From: Acidobacteriota bacterium
Lineage (GTDB): Bacteria > Acidobacteriota > Thermoanaerobaculia > Gp7-AA8
Reading direction: 5' to 3'
Length of the DNA: 39,721 nucleotides
NCBI GenBank assembly: GCA_016184115.1
Contig: JACPDH010000008.1
Span: 1 to 39,721, forward strand
Below are positions 1-7,973 of the stretch, piece by piece (positions within the stretch are counted from its first letter, which is position 1; each line of letters starts with the position of its first letter). The notes beneath the pieces were generated by a model. It did not search any database. It was not told the origin of the DNA and saw only the letters and a list, made by a program, of their open reading frames with translations. The translations under genes were made by a program, and so were the position numbers.

Positions 1-40
1 CGGCCTCTGACGCGAATCGCGCCATACTCGATCCGACACG

Positions 41-66
41 AAGCCCTCGGGAGACCGAGGGCTTTT
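41..66 (+). terminator. Rho-independent terminator of an upstream gene
   Basis: A perfect 10-bp stem (AAGCCCTCGG / CCGAGGGCTT) closes a GAGA tetraloop and runs into a T tract. It probably ends a plus-strand transcript that starts left of the window. No coding sequence is visible before it. Confidence 0.85.
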
Positions 67-140
67 CGTTGGGGGCTCAGCTGCGCCAAGCCGGTTCCCG
101 CTCGCCCTCGCCCTCGTCGCCCGCGTCTCCGCTCACTGCA

Positions 141-170
141 TTGACGCCGCTTCCCCCTCCCTGCTACGCT
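141..170 (+). promoter_or_regulatory. Possible sigma70 promoter
   Basis: TTGACG (141-146) and TACGCT (165-170) are 18 bp apart. A transcript from here would be about 90-120 nt long before it meets the hairpin at 262-300, so it could be a leader or a small RNA. The match is modest and may be chance. The rest of 67-261 shows no gene. Confidence 0.25.
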
Positions 171-261
171 CGACGGCCGATGCCAGAGACGGTCACACGC
201 ACGCCGCCATGCCCGAACGGAGGCCTTACCCGCGCCTGATGATTCCTCACGCGCGCGGTCC

Positions 262-300
262 AAAGCCCTGTCCCGCATAGCGGGGCGGGCTTTTTCTTTT
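262..300 (+). terminator. Rho-independent terminator or attenuator abutting the ClpC-like gene
   Basis: AAAGCCC (262-268) pairs with GGGCTTT (287-293). An inner TCCCG/CGGGG stem (with one T-G pair) closes a short loop, and TTTTTCTTTT follows. The hairpin ends three bases before the first ATG of the next gene, which leaves no room for a separate promoter. It is therefore a leader attenuator, or that gene is transcribed by read-through. Confidence 0.75.
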
Positions 301-302
301 GG

Positions 303-3300
303 ATGAACTTCATGTCGCTCTTCGAGAAGATCTTCGGGACCAATGACCCGGCCAAGCCGAGCGCCGAGGCGTCGCTCGAGGTGTCGATCTACGATCTTGC
401 GAAAGGGGTCGCGGATCATTTCGGCGAAGTCGCACACCCTTCCGAGCTCGCCCGCCATCAACCGTGGAGTGATGCCGTCGCGAAGCTCGCGTCGTCACCC
501 AGCTCCGATGCCGATCTCTTCACCTATGCGCTAGGCGAGAATGCCGTCGTCGCGTCACTCGCCTTACTCGCACTCGCGCATCGCAGTACATCCGAGACCG
601 TGCCGTTTCTTCTCGAGCATATCGACTCTCTCTCGGGCAGCTCGACCAAGTACTTCGCTCTCGACGTTCTCGATCGACTCGTTCCCGTCCCCGAACCACT
701 CCTCGGATCGCTCTTCGTCGCGCTCAACGACGACTGGTCGGACGGCTACGACCGATTCCTCAGTCAGTTCATTCGCGAGCTCGCGCGTCGCCGGACACGA
801 GCGGGAGAGTCAGCGACGTTCGGAGACCGGTTGCCTAACGTGTCGACTCAGAGGCTCCGCGACGTCGACGCACTGCTCCGTCGCCTCGGCTCCGAGGTGA
901 GCGAGTCGTTCCGCGATGAGCTCGACGAGTTCCGCAACCGCACCGCGAACGTTGACTTCCTCCGGCACATCGGCGTCGTCTGGAGCGACGACATGAGCCA
1001 TCCGCCGATCGTCGAGCATGAACGGCTCCGCAACGCCGCATCGACGATCGTCAGCTCGCTCGACGACACTCCGCGCCGATCGGTCCTCGTCATCGGCGAG
1101 GATGGCGTGGGGAAGACTACGATCATTCGTACCGCCGCCCGCGAGCTCCATGCAAAGGGCTGGGTCGTCTTCGAGGCAGGAGCCACCGACATCCTCTCGG
1201 GCCAGTCTTACATTGGCCAGCTGGAAGAGCGAATGCGGACGGTTCTGCAGAGCGTTCGCGGCGAGAAGCGCGTCCTCTGGATCATTCCGCGCTTTTATGA
1301 GCTGCTCCACGCCGGAACGCATCGATACAGCGGCACAGGTCTGCTCGACATGATCCTCCCGGAGATCGACGCTGGCACGATTGCCGTCGTGGGAGAGATC
1401 TCACTCTCGGGCTGGCAGAAATTGGTCGAACAGAAAAGACGTGTCCGCACCTCGCTCCTCAACATCCGCATCGACTCGATGAACGATGGCGAGGCGCGCA
1501 GTCTCGCGCGCCGCTGGGCGATGGAGCGCGCGAATGGTGCGGAGATCCTCCCCGACGACGTCCTCTCCGAAACATTTCAACTCACCACGCAATACCTCGG
1601 GATGCGCGCAGCGCCCGGCAACATCCTCGATACGTTAGGCCTCACCTTCGAACGGATGAGCCGCATTGCCGAGCCAATCGTACCGCTCGCGATAGACGAC
1701 ATCCTCGTCACCCTATCTCAGCTCACTGGCCTGCCGAACAGCATTCTCGACGATCGTGAGAGTCTCGACCTCACCGTACTCCGCGAGACATTCGTCAACC
1801 GAGTCCTCGGCCAGCCGGAAGCGGTCGACACTCTCGTCGAACGTGTTGCGATGATCAAGGCTGGGGTCACCGACCCCAAACGCCCCTTCGGCGTGTTCCT
1901 CTTCGCCGGACCGACCGGTACTGGAAAAACGGAGATCGCGAAGACTCTCGCCGAGTTTCTCTTCGGTTCCGCTGACCGGATGATCCGGCTCGACATGAGC
2001 GAGCTCAAAGCATCAGACTCGATGGGTCGCCTGTTAGGCGACAATGACACGGGAGAGGGAGCCACATCGCTCGTCGACGAGATCCGGAAGCAGCCCTTCT
2101 CCGTCGTGCTCCTGGACGAGTTCGAGAAGGCGCATCCGAATGTCTGGGATCTCTTCCTACAGATTTTCGACGATGGCCGCCTTACCGATCGGCGTGGCCT
2201 GACGGCCGACTTCAGGCACGCGCTGATCATCATGACCTCGAACATCGGCTCCGCGATCCAGACGTCGGGGCGAGTCGGTTTCTCCGATGCCGAGATCGGC
2301 CTGCTCCACAGCAGTCGTGTCATCGCCGCGATCGAGCGGGAACTTCGAAAGGAGTTCATCAACCGGATCGATCGTGTCGTCGTCTTCCGTCCTCTCAGCC
2401 GCGAGACGATGCGCGGCATTCTCCGCAAGGAGATCGCCGAGGCATTCCAGCGGCGCGGACTTCGAAACCGTAGCTGGGCGGTCGAGTGGGACGAGGCTGC
2501 AATCGACCTTCTACTCGAGTGTGGTTTCACCCACGATCTAGGAGCGCGCCCGCTGCGGCGCGCCGTTGAACGGTACCTGCTGACTCCCCTCGCCGAGCGA
2601 ATCGTGAGCCGCCGGGTTCCGTCGGGCGATCAGTTTCTCTTCATTCGAGCCGAGGAGGACCGGCTGGCGATCGACTTCGTCGATCCCGACGCATCAGCTC
2701 CCGCGCGCGCACTCGCTGAGCCGGTTACTGGCGGAGATTCACTCCAACGGCTCGCCCTCGCTGCAGCGGGCCGACGGGACGAGCTCGAATTGCTGCGCGC
2801 TTCACTCGAGCGACTTGGGACGATCGTCGGAAGCGACGTGTGGAAGGAGCGCAAGACGATCGCGCTGCAGATGACGTCGCTCGCCGAGTTCTGGTCGTCA
2901 CCGGAGCGTTTCGAGATTCTCGGCGATGTAGAGATGCGCGACCGGATCGAGAGTGCGCTCGATTCAGCGCACTCGCTCCTCGGCCGCCTTACCAGCCACG
3001 ACAGGGCCGCACCCGCGGAGCTCGCCCGACGGCTCGCGCAGCAGATCTGGCTCATCGGAATCGCGATAGCAGACCTCGAGGAACGTCGCTCCGCGGAGGC
3101 GATACTCGTCGTCGAGTGCCGCGGCGGGACTAACGATGCTTCCCGTGATTTGGGACGCAAGCTAGCGAACATGTACGAATCATGGGCGCGAGGGCGCCGC
3201 ATGCGGTTCGAGAAGGCCGAGAGCGCGACCCCGTCACGATGGCGGTGGATCCTCCTCGCCTCGGGATTCGGCGCACACACCCTGCTCGCTCCCGAGACGG

Positions 3301-3590
3301 GAGTGCATGTGCTGGAGTCGCCAGGAACCGACCCCGGAAGCGTCGAGCGAGCGACGGCTCACGTCCGGGTCGTCGCAGTAAGGCGCGATGCCCCATCCGA
3401 GCATCGCGCAACGCTCATCCAGCGTGCCGACCGGCATCTCGATGGCACCGCCGACTCCCCAACCATTGTCCGCCGCTATCGCGAGATCCCCTCGCCTCTC
3501 GTGCGCGATGCGGTACGGAACTGGAAGACCGGCCGCGCCGATCTCGTCTTCGGCGGCGCATTCGACCTAATCGCGTCGGATGCGAAGTAG
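303..3590 (+). CDS. ClpC-like double AAA+ unfoldase fused to a release-factor-like domain
   Basis: This 1095-residue protein has four parts. Residues 1-240 are helical and unlike the Clp N-domain. AAA+ D1 has Walker A at 265-272 (GEDGVGKT) and a pore-loop Tyr in QSYIG, but at the Walker B position it reads IIPR (P329, R330) where family members have DE. AAA+ D2 has Walker A at 536-543 (GPTGTGKT), Walker B LLDE (D605, E606) and FINRID; a VGF tripeptide (658-660) sits where ClpC carries its ClpP-docking loop. There is no ClpB middle domain, and the GYVG pore loop of D2 is missing. Residues ~845-1095 resemble bacterial RF2: a coiled helical part, then VECRGGTNDASRD like the RF2 AGxGGTEAQDW motif, ETGVHVL like ETGVHRL, and an RxYREIPSPLVRD...TG tail. 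The catalytic GGQ domain is replaced by about 50 unrelated residues. Inferred role: an unfoldase recruited to ribosomes or nascent chains. ATG 303 and ATG 312 both lack a clear ribosome site. Confidence 0.82.
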   Translation: MNFMSLFEKIFGTNDPAKPSAEASLEVSIYDLAKGVADHFGEVAHPSELARHQPWSDAVAKLASSPSSDADLFTYALGENAVVASLALLALAHRSTSETVPFLLEHIDSLSGSSTKYFALDVLDRLVPVPEPLLGSLFVALNDDWSDGYDRFLSQFIRELARRRTRAGESATFGDRLPNVSTQRLRDVDALLRRLGSEVSESFRDELDEFRNRTANVDFLRHIGVVWSDDMSHPPIVEHERLRNAASTIVSSLDDTPRRSVLVIGEDGVGKTTIIRTAARELHAKGWVVFEAGATDILSGQSYIGQLEERMRTVLQSVRGEKRVLWIIPRFYELLHAGTHRYSGTGLLDMILPEIDAGTIAVVGEISLSGWQKLVEQKRRVRTSLLNIRIDSMNDGEARSLARRWAMERANGAEILPDDVLSETFQLTTQYLGMRAAPGNILDTLGLTFERMSRIAEPIVPLAIDDILVTLSQLTGLPNSILDDRESLDLTVLRETFVNRVLGQPEAVDTLVERVAMIKAGVTDPKRPFGVFLFAGPTGTGKTEIAKTLAEFLFGSADRMIRLDMSELKASDSMGRLLGDNDTGEGATSLVDEIRKQPFSVVLLDEFEKAHPNVWDLFLQIFDDGRLTDRRGLTADFRHALIIMTSNIGSAIQTSGRVGFSDAEIGLLHSSRVIAAIERELRKEFINRIDRVVVFRPLSRETMRGILRKEIAEAFQRRGLRNRSWAVEWDEAAIDLLLECGFTHDLGARPLRRAVERYLLTPLAERIVSRRVPSGDQFLFIRAEEDRLAIDFVDPDASAPARALAEPVTGGDSLQRLALAAAGRRDELELLRASLERLGTIVGSDVWKERKTIALQMTSLAEFWSSPERFEILGDVEMRDRIESALDSAHSLLGRLTSHDRAAPAELARRLAQQIWLIGIAIADLEERRSAEAILVVECRGGTNDASRDLGRKLANMYESWARGRRMRFEKAESATPSRWRWILLASGFGAHTLLAPETGVHVLESPGTDPGSVERATAHVRVVAVRRDAPSEHRATLIQRADRHLDGTADSPTIVRRYREIPSPLVRDAVRNWKTGRADLVFGGAFDLIASDAK

Positions 3591-3657
3591 GGCGAAGAAT
3601 CATGAGTGGCCCGCTGAACTGCCGCACGATTCTCGCGCTCTCATCGTCGTCGACATT

Positions 3658-4038
3658 TCAATCAGCGATTGCCGCAATGGCGTCGATCTCGACCAGGCAT
3701 CCGAAGTGGAGCTCGCGAGTCGGCACGACCGATCTGGCGGGTCGATGCTCCCCGAATCGCTCCGCGCACGTCGCGTTGACCCGTCCCCAGAGCGCGATGT
3801 CCGCAATGTAGACCGTCAGCTTTAGCACGCGGTCGATGCCGCTCCCGGCTGCCTCGAGGATCGCCGTGAGGTTTCGGAGCGCAAGCTCGGTCTGCGCCTC
3901 AATCGGTCCCGCCAGCAGTTCGCGCGTCGCGGGGTCGAGTGGCAACTGGCCCGACACGAACACAAGTCCACTGTGGACGATGGCCTGCACATAGTGCCCG
4001 GCAGGCGTCGGCGCGTCGGGTGTCGTGATGCTCTTCAT
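3658..4038 (-). CDS. ridA: RidA/YjgF family reactive-imine deaminase
   Basis: The 126-residue protein matches the RidA family along its whole length. These cytosolic trimers hydrolyse reactive enamine/imine intermediates (for example 2-aminoacrylate) released by PLP enzymes. Seen here are VFVSGQLPLDP near the N-terminus, the PARS segment carrying the substrate-carboxylate Arg, and the C-terminal VEIDAIA strand. The start is fixed by AAAGGAG seven bases upstream of the ATG. The gene converges on the ClpC-like gene with a 67-bp gap, so it is transcribed on its own. An aminotransferase, a typical source of such imines, lies 7 kb away, but nothing links the two directly. Confidence 0.9.
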   Translation of the reverse strand: MKSITTPDAPTPAGHYVQAIVHSGLVFVSGQLPLDPATRELLAGPIEAQTELALRNLTAILEAAGSGIDRVLKLTVYIADIALWGRVNATCAERFGEHRPARSVVPTRELHFGCLVEIDAIAAIAD

Positions 4039-4165
4039 CGTTCGCTCCTTTCGGCCGATTGTATCGACCTCGCGAGAGCCTCGCGCGTCACCGCGTATCC
4101 TCCGAACCCGCAGACGGGAATCCTCACGTCGCCGGCCTCACCCGATCCCGATCGCCACTCGTCCT

Positions 4166-4293
4166 CGCCGCGGAAGCGGCGACTTCTGGCTAGCCCCGCG
4201 CGTCAGCGCGCGGGACCGCGACGGACAAATCACGAAGCGCCGCGGTAGCGGCGCGGTCTGATTGCCCCGCGCGTCAGCGCGGGGGACCGCGAC
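4166..4293. repeat. Duplicated GC-rich hairpin unit, ~72-bp period
   Basis: There are two tandem copies. Each has an interrupted palindrome CGCCGCGGWAGCGGCG (4166-4181 and 4238-4253) followed about 13 bp later by CCCCGCGCGTCAGCGCG (from 4194 and 4265) and GGGACCGCGAC. Every part can fold as a hairpin. The pair lies in the 565-bp gap between ridA and the prepilin gene; I see no gene elsewhere in that gap. Confidence 0.7.
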
Positions 4294-4514
4294 GTTCTCG
4301 CACCTTCCCTTTTTCGCCTCACGTGAATCGACGAGGCCTTCGCTCGCCTCTCTCACCCTCGGCACTCGGCGCGTGCTCGCCCACGGTTTTCTCTTTTTGC
4401 ACGCTTTGCCCTAACAACGACATGCAACGACGATTGACTCGCCTCTTTGTGACTCCGCTCACAGTTTCTCCTCGAGAGCAAACACATCTTGCAGTGCATA
4501 AAACACAATTCGAG

Positions 4515-4561
4515 GCAAGGGCCGGAAACCTTGCGCCGCGTTCGTCGCGGTTACTTCCATG
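4515..4561 (+). promoter_or_regulatory. Structured 5' leader upstream of the prepilin gene
   Basis: Two hairpins, GCAAGG/CCTTGC (4515-4534, loop GCCGGAAA) and CCGCG/CGCGG (4536-4550), come just before an intrinsic terminator and the ribosome site of the next gene. The order aptamer-like hairpins, terminator, ribosome site is typical of a riboswitch or attenuator. I could not match it to a known class; c-di-GMP (GEMM) was considered because it often precedes prepilin genes, but its GCAAAGCC core is missing. Confidence 0.35.
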
Positions 4562-4583
4562 AAAGGGGCGTACGCCCCTTTTT
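4562..4583 (+). terminator. Intrinsic terminator just upstream of the prepilin ribosome site
   Basis: AAAGGGGC and GCCCCTTT form a perfect 8-bp stem (loop GTAC) that runs into TTTTT. It ends eight bases before the AGGAGG of the following gene, which suggests transcription attenuation and not the end of a separate operon. Confidence 0.8.
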
Positions 4584-4603
4584 CGCGTTCAGGAGGACTC
4601 CAC

Positions 4604-5773
4604 ATGATCACGATTGAGGCACGGACGATTCACGGAGATGAGAGCAGACTCGCAGGCGCTAGACGTGGAGGAAGCCGCGGTTTCACGCTCATCGAGTTGC
4701 TTGTCGTCGTCGCAATCATCGCGGTGCTGATTGGCCTGCTGCTCCCCGCCGTCCAGAAAGTGCGTGAAGCGTCGGCAAAGCCAACCTGCTCAAACAACCT
4801 CAAGCAGCTCGCGCTCGCCGCACACAATTATTACGATCAGGAGAAGCGTCTCCCGTCCGAGCTCTCCGATCTCAGCGGCTTTTGCGCGCGCAATCCCGCG
4901 CTGTGCGCAAATGTCGACGCGGATATCCTCGCCACCGGCCAGGATGAAGGCTACTGGTACTTCATTGACATCCTCGCCGCGGATAGCTTCAGGATCGGCG
5001 CCGAACCTTCGTTCCCGGGGCGCACCGGCTCCGAGACGTTCGTCAATGAGCTGAGGCTCGGCGATGGCCGATTCGTCGAGAGCTTCGGTATCGTACCCAC
5101 CCCTGGAGCGGACCTCGGACGGGCCGAGATGTTCGCAAACATCCGCGCCGAGGGGTCGCGCACGATCTCCGGGCTGCTGATGCTCGAGCCGAGCGCTGTT
5201 TTCGAAGCGCGTGACTTCGTGAGCGCGCCCGACGCGCAGTGGACGACGGCCGGAATCCTCGACCGAAACGGCGATGGAAGCGTCACGCTTCTCGAGCTCA
5301 TGGACTGGCCCGGCGCCTACGCGCAGCGCTTCGATGGGATCGACGAGAAGCTCGAGCCCGCAGTCACGGGCTTCGCCAGCTTTGTGCGCGACGAAATGAG
5401 GCTCGACACGTCGAGTCGCGAGATGCAGGAGCAGATCGCGATTCCTGCGAGCCTCGCGTTCGACCCGGACCTCGGCCGCAACTACTTCAACCTCACCGAG
5501 CTCTGCGCTATGACGAATCGACTGGTGACCGACGAGAAGGTGGCGCGTGCGCTGTGCGGTGACCTGGACAAAGCCAACCTCGCAGTCGGCCGCGGTGACC
5601 TTCCCGCGGTGCAGCGGCATCTCACGAATTACCAGGATCGTGTCGCCGCCGAGACTCATCTTTCCCTGACCGACAGGGACGCGATGACCCTGCTCGTGTG
5701 GCTCACCACTGTCTCTTTCGGCAACCGGAGGGACAGGTGCGATGCACTGTGTTCTCCATCCCGCGAAGCGTGA
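4604..5773 (+). CDS. Prepilin-type N-terminal cleavage/methylation protein with EF-hand
   Basis: The start at ATG 4604 is set by AGGAGG seven bases upstream; an in-frame ATG at 4559 overlaps the terminator and is unlikely. The 389-residue protein has a 26-residue leader ending in Gly, then [13 protein letters not shown] with Glu at +5 (E31), the signature cut by prepilin peptidase. The next stretch ([16 protein letters not shown]) is typical of DUF1559-type prepilins, which are common in Planctomycetes and Acidobacteria. Residues 220-231 form a canonical EF-hand loop (D220, N222, D224, S226, T228, E231), so calcium probably stabilises the globular domain. No other pilus or type II secretion gene is nearby, so it is an orphan pseudopilin-like surface or periplasmic protein. 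The rest of the C-terminal domain is not recognised. Confidence 0.8.
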   Translation: MITIEARTIHGDESRLAGARRGGSRGFTLIELLVVVAIIAVLIGLLLPAVQKVREASAKPTCSNNLKQLALAAHNYYDQEKRLPSELSDLSGFCARNPALCANVDADILATGQDEGYWYFIDILAADSFRIGAEPSFPGRTGSETFVNELRLGDGRFVESFGIVPTPGADLGRAEMFANIRAEGSRTISGLLMLEPSAVFEARDFVSAPDAQWTTAGILDRNGDGSVTLLELMDWPGAYAQRFDGIDEKLEPAVTGFASFVRDEMRLDTSSREMQEQIAIPASLAFDPDLGRNYFNLTELCAMTNRLVTDEKVARALCGDLDKANLAVGRGDLPAVQRHLTNYQDRVAAETHLSLTDRDAMTLLVWLTTVSFGNRRDRCDALCSPSREA

Positions 5774-5929
5774 TCGCGCAGAGTACTAAGTGCCCCGTTG
5801 CGCACCCCAACCGCGATTGCACCGCTCGTACCCTTACACGCGACGTCAGTTGGCATCGCTCCTGCTCAGTCCTCACTGATATCCCCCAAAGCACCGGATT
5901 ACGGCAATCAAATGAGTAGGAGGCCTTCA

Positions 5930-7108
5930 ATGAGACTGTACATTTTTCAACTGTTCGCAGTAATTACATTGGTTGTCTGTGCGGCTACGGCGAGCGCCGC
6001 GAGTCCCGAGAGCGGTAACGTGGATGGCAATCGAGGAGAGGCAACCTGGACGGGAGGGCCGTTCTACGTCTCGAACCCCGCCACTACTGCCGGACTCGTC
6101 AAACCGGTTCCTTGCGACTTCGGCCAGCCAGCGTGTGACACCTTCCGCGTGACTGTCGCCTCGAACGTCAAGGAGCTTCTGATCGCGATCGCGCCGGCGA
6201 ACGGCTACGAATCGGACGACTACGATCTCCACATCTACGACGACAAAGGTTCGCGAGTTGGAGAAGACGCCGACGAGGATGGATATGAATCGTCGGTCAT
6301 CGCCACTGACGGCACGTCCACATACTTCGACGTTCGTGTCCAGCCATACCTCGTCGTCCCAGGCTCATCGTATTCGGGCGTCGTTCAAGCGACACGGCGG
6401 CAACCGGTCGACGTCGTCACGGAGTGCCTGGAGCTGATCCCCGAGAACATCGGCTCGACGATCCTCGACGGCGGACAACGCGTCGAGCTTTCCTTGATGC
6501 TGCTCCTGGATGGCACGGATGCCGCCGTGGCACAGCAACTGGTTGCGCGTGCGGCGGAGTCATACAAGCCGTTGAACATCGATCTGACTCTCGTGAAGAC
6601 GAAGGCCGTCGCGTTTACGAGCTCGATTTCGACCGACCTGATCGCCGCAGCGAAGGCTACCGTGGGCGGCGTGCCACCCAAGGGAATCGATATCGTCGGT
6701 GTGTTGACGAACAAGACCATGCAGGCCGCGACGGCCGACGCCGGAACCGTGGTGGGCCAGGCGGACTGCATTGGCGGGATCCGCTGGGATAGCACGTCGT
6801 TCTTCGTCGCGACCGACATCCGGGACATCGAGAATCCAACGACCGGGACGACCGGCACGCTCAACTCGCTCGGACTCAATCCAAACGTCGACGCTGCATC
6901 CGAGACCGTCGCCCATGAGATCGGGCATCTTCTTGGAGCACACCACCACTACGCGAACTGCGTGGAGGGAAATCTCAGCAGCGGCGGCCCGTCGGATGTC
7001 TCGCCTTGCACGCTCATGTTCCCAGCCGTGAATTTCGCCTCGCTCAATTTCGCGGCGCTCGAGGGGGCCGTTGTGCGCGGTCACACGGTACAGCACGCCT
7101 CACCCTAG
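5930..7108 (+). CDS. Secreted metzincin-type zinc metallopeptidase with PPC-like domain
   Basis: ATG 5930 is chosen because TAGGAGG lies six bases upstream and it opens a clear signal peptide (MRLYIFQLFAVITLVVC..., cut near ASA/AS at about residue 23). The mature part of the 392-residue protein has a pre-peptidase C-terminal-like beta domain (~residues 60-160, with an acidic DDYDLHIYDDKG stretch) and then a peptidase domain. The zinc motif is H329-E-I-G-H333-LLGAH-H339, the HExxHxxGxxH signature of metzincins, so E330 would be the catalytic base. Cysteines near 350-370 may form disulfides outside the cell. The substrate is unknown. The TAG stop lies in CCCTAGTGTT, a string also found at the end of the EamA gene. 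Confidence 0.8.
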   Translation: MRLYIFQLFAVITLVVCAATASAASPESGNVDGNRGEATWTGGPFYVSNPATTAGLVKPVPCDFGQPACDTFRVTVASNVKELLIAIAPANGYESDDYDLHIYDDKGSRVGEDADEDGYESSVIATDGTSTYFDVRVQPYLVVPGSSYSGVVQATRRQPVDVVTECLELIPENIGSTILDGGQRVELSLMLLLDGTDAAVAQQLVARAAESYKPLNIDLTLVKTKAVAFTSSISTDLIAAAKATVGGVPPKGIDIVGVLTNKTMQAATADAGTVVGQADCIGGIRWDSTSFFVATDIRDIENPTTGTTGTLNSLGLNPNVDAASETVAHEIGHLLGAHHHYANCVEGNLSSGGPSDVSPCTLMFPAVNFASLNFAALEGAVVRGHTVQHASP

Positions 7109-7138
7109 TGTTTCGTCAAGAATCGGCCGGAAGCGCCT

Positions 7139-7484
7139 CGGCCTCCCGCCGTAGCGGTGCCGCGCAAGCGGCACGAGAGGCGCCGTGAGGCGCGCGGCGC
7201 TTCGCGCCGCCACGGAGGCGAGGACGCCTCCGCCACGAACGACACGGCCTTGTAGTGGCTACGGCCTCCCGCCGTAGCGGTGCCGCGCAAGCGGCACGCG
7301 ATGCGCCGTGAGGCGCTCGGCGCTTCGCGCGCCACCACGGAGGCGAGGACGCCTCCGCCACGAACGGCACGGCCTTGTAGTGGCTACGGCCTCCGGCCGT
7401 AGCGGTGCCGCGCAAGCGGCACGAGAGGCGCCGTGAGGCGCGCCGCGCTTCGCGCCACCAGGGAGGCGAGGACGCCTCCGCCAC
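7139..7484. repeat. Three tandem copies of a ~123-bp hairpin-rich repeat
   Basis: Units begin at 7139, 7262 and 7387 (periods 123 and 125 bp; the last is cut short at about 7484). Each unit holds a series of small palindromes: around GCCGTAGCGG, TGCCGCGCAAGCGGCA, GCGCCGTGAGGCGC, GCGCTTCGCGC and GGAGGCGAGGACGCCTCC. Units 1 and 2 are joined by a less GC-rich spacer containing GGCCTTGTAGTGGCTACGG. No plausible gene lies in 7109-7506. The structure resembles REP/BIME-type intergenic repeats. Confidence 0.85.
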
Positions 7485-7506
7485 CAGAGCTCACGCATGC
7501 GTGGAC

Positions 7507-7932
7507 CTAACGCGCCACGTATTCGTTCACGTCGGCATCGTCGAGCAGCACGGCGCCCGCGATGCCGACGAACCGATCGCAGGCAACGTTCTTGACCACA
7601 TCGCTTCGCGACAGGATCGGGCCGAGCTGCGCACGATCCTTCACCGGCGATTCCGACGGTTCGAGAAAGGCGATCTCGATCTCTCCTTCGACGGCGCGCG
7701 CGCGCATGACCGCCGCGAGTCGCGTCGAAGGGTCGACTTCGTGTCCCCAGTCACCGAGGCTCACGGCGAGGATGACGCTCTTCTCGCTGTGCGAAAGAGG
7801 CGCGAGCGCGGCGTAGTAGAAGGCGACGGTATCGCCGTTCTCGTGCACGAAGCCGAAGCTCGCGCGCCGCTCCTTGCCGCAACAGGGACAAGGCTCGGCG
7901 TAGACGGTCGCGCCCGTCTCGACTTGAAACAT
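7507..7932 (-). CDS. Conserved-looking hypothetical protein with CPCC motif
   Basis: This 141-residue soluble protein is not recognised. It has a CPCC motif at residues 14-17 (EPCPCCGKERR), which could bind zinc near the N-terminus, and an otherwise alpha/beta-looking sequence with no signal peptide or membrane segment. It lies 41 bp downstream of the transketolase gene on the same strand and is probably the last gene of that operon. No clear ribosome site precedes ATG 7932, so the exact start is uncertain. Its stop sits inside a CCTAAC hexamer (7506-7511). Confidence 0.65.
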   Translation of the reverse strand: MFQVETGATVYAEPCPCCGKERRASFGFVHENGDTVAFYYAALAPLSHSEKSVILAVSLGDWGHEVDPSTRLAAVMRARAVEGEIEIAFLEPSESPVKDRAQLGPILSRSDVVKNVACDRFVGIAGAVLLDDADVNEYVAR

Positions 7933-7973
7933 GTCAATGATTGTACGGGGCGCGAGGTCGTTCGTGTTGTTTG

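Noticed and set aside
1718-2530. Minus-strand open frame opposite the D2 AAA+ domain
   Set aside because: Ser/Arg-rich shadow of a well-conserved ATPase domain.
4323-4562. Short open frame (79 codons) in the prepilin leader
   Set aside because: No ribosome site, no similarity, and it runs into the leader hairpins and terminator.
4515-4583. GEMM (c-di-GMP) riboswitch
   Set aside because: Position fits, but the conserved GCAAAGCC core and tetraloop/receptor pattern are not present; kept only as an unclassified leader.
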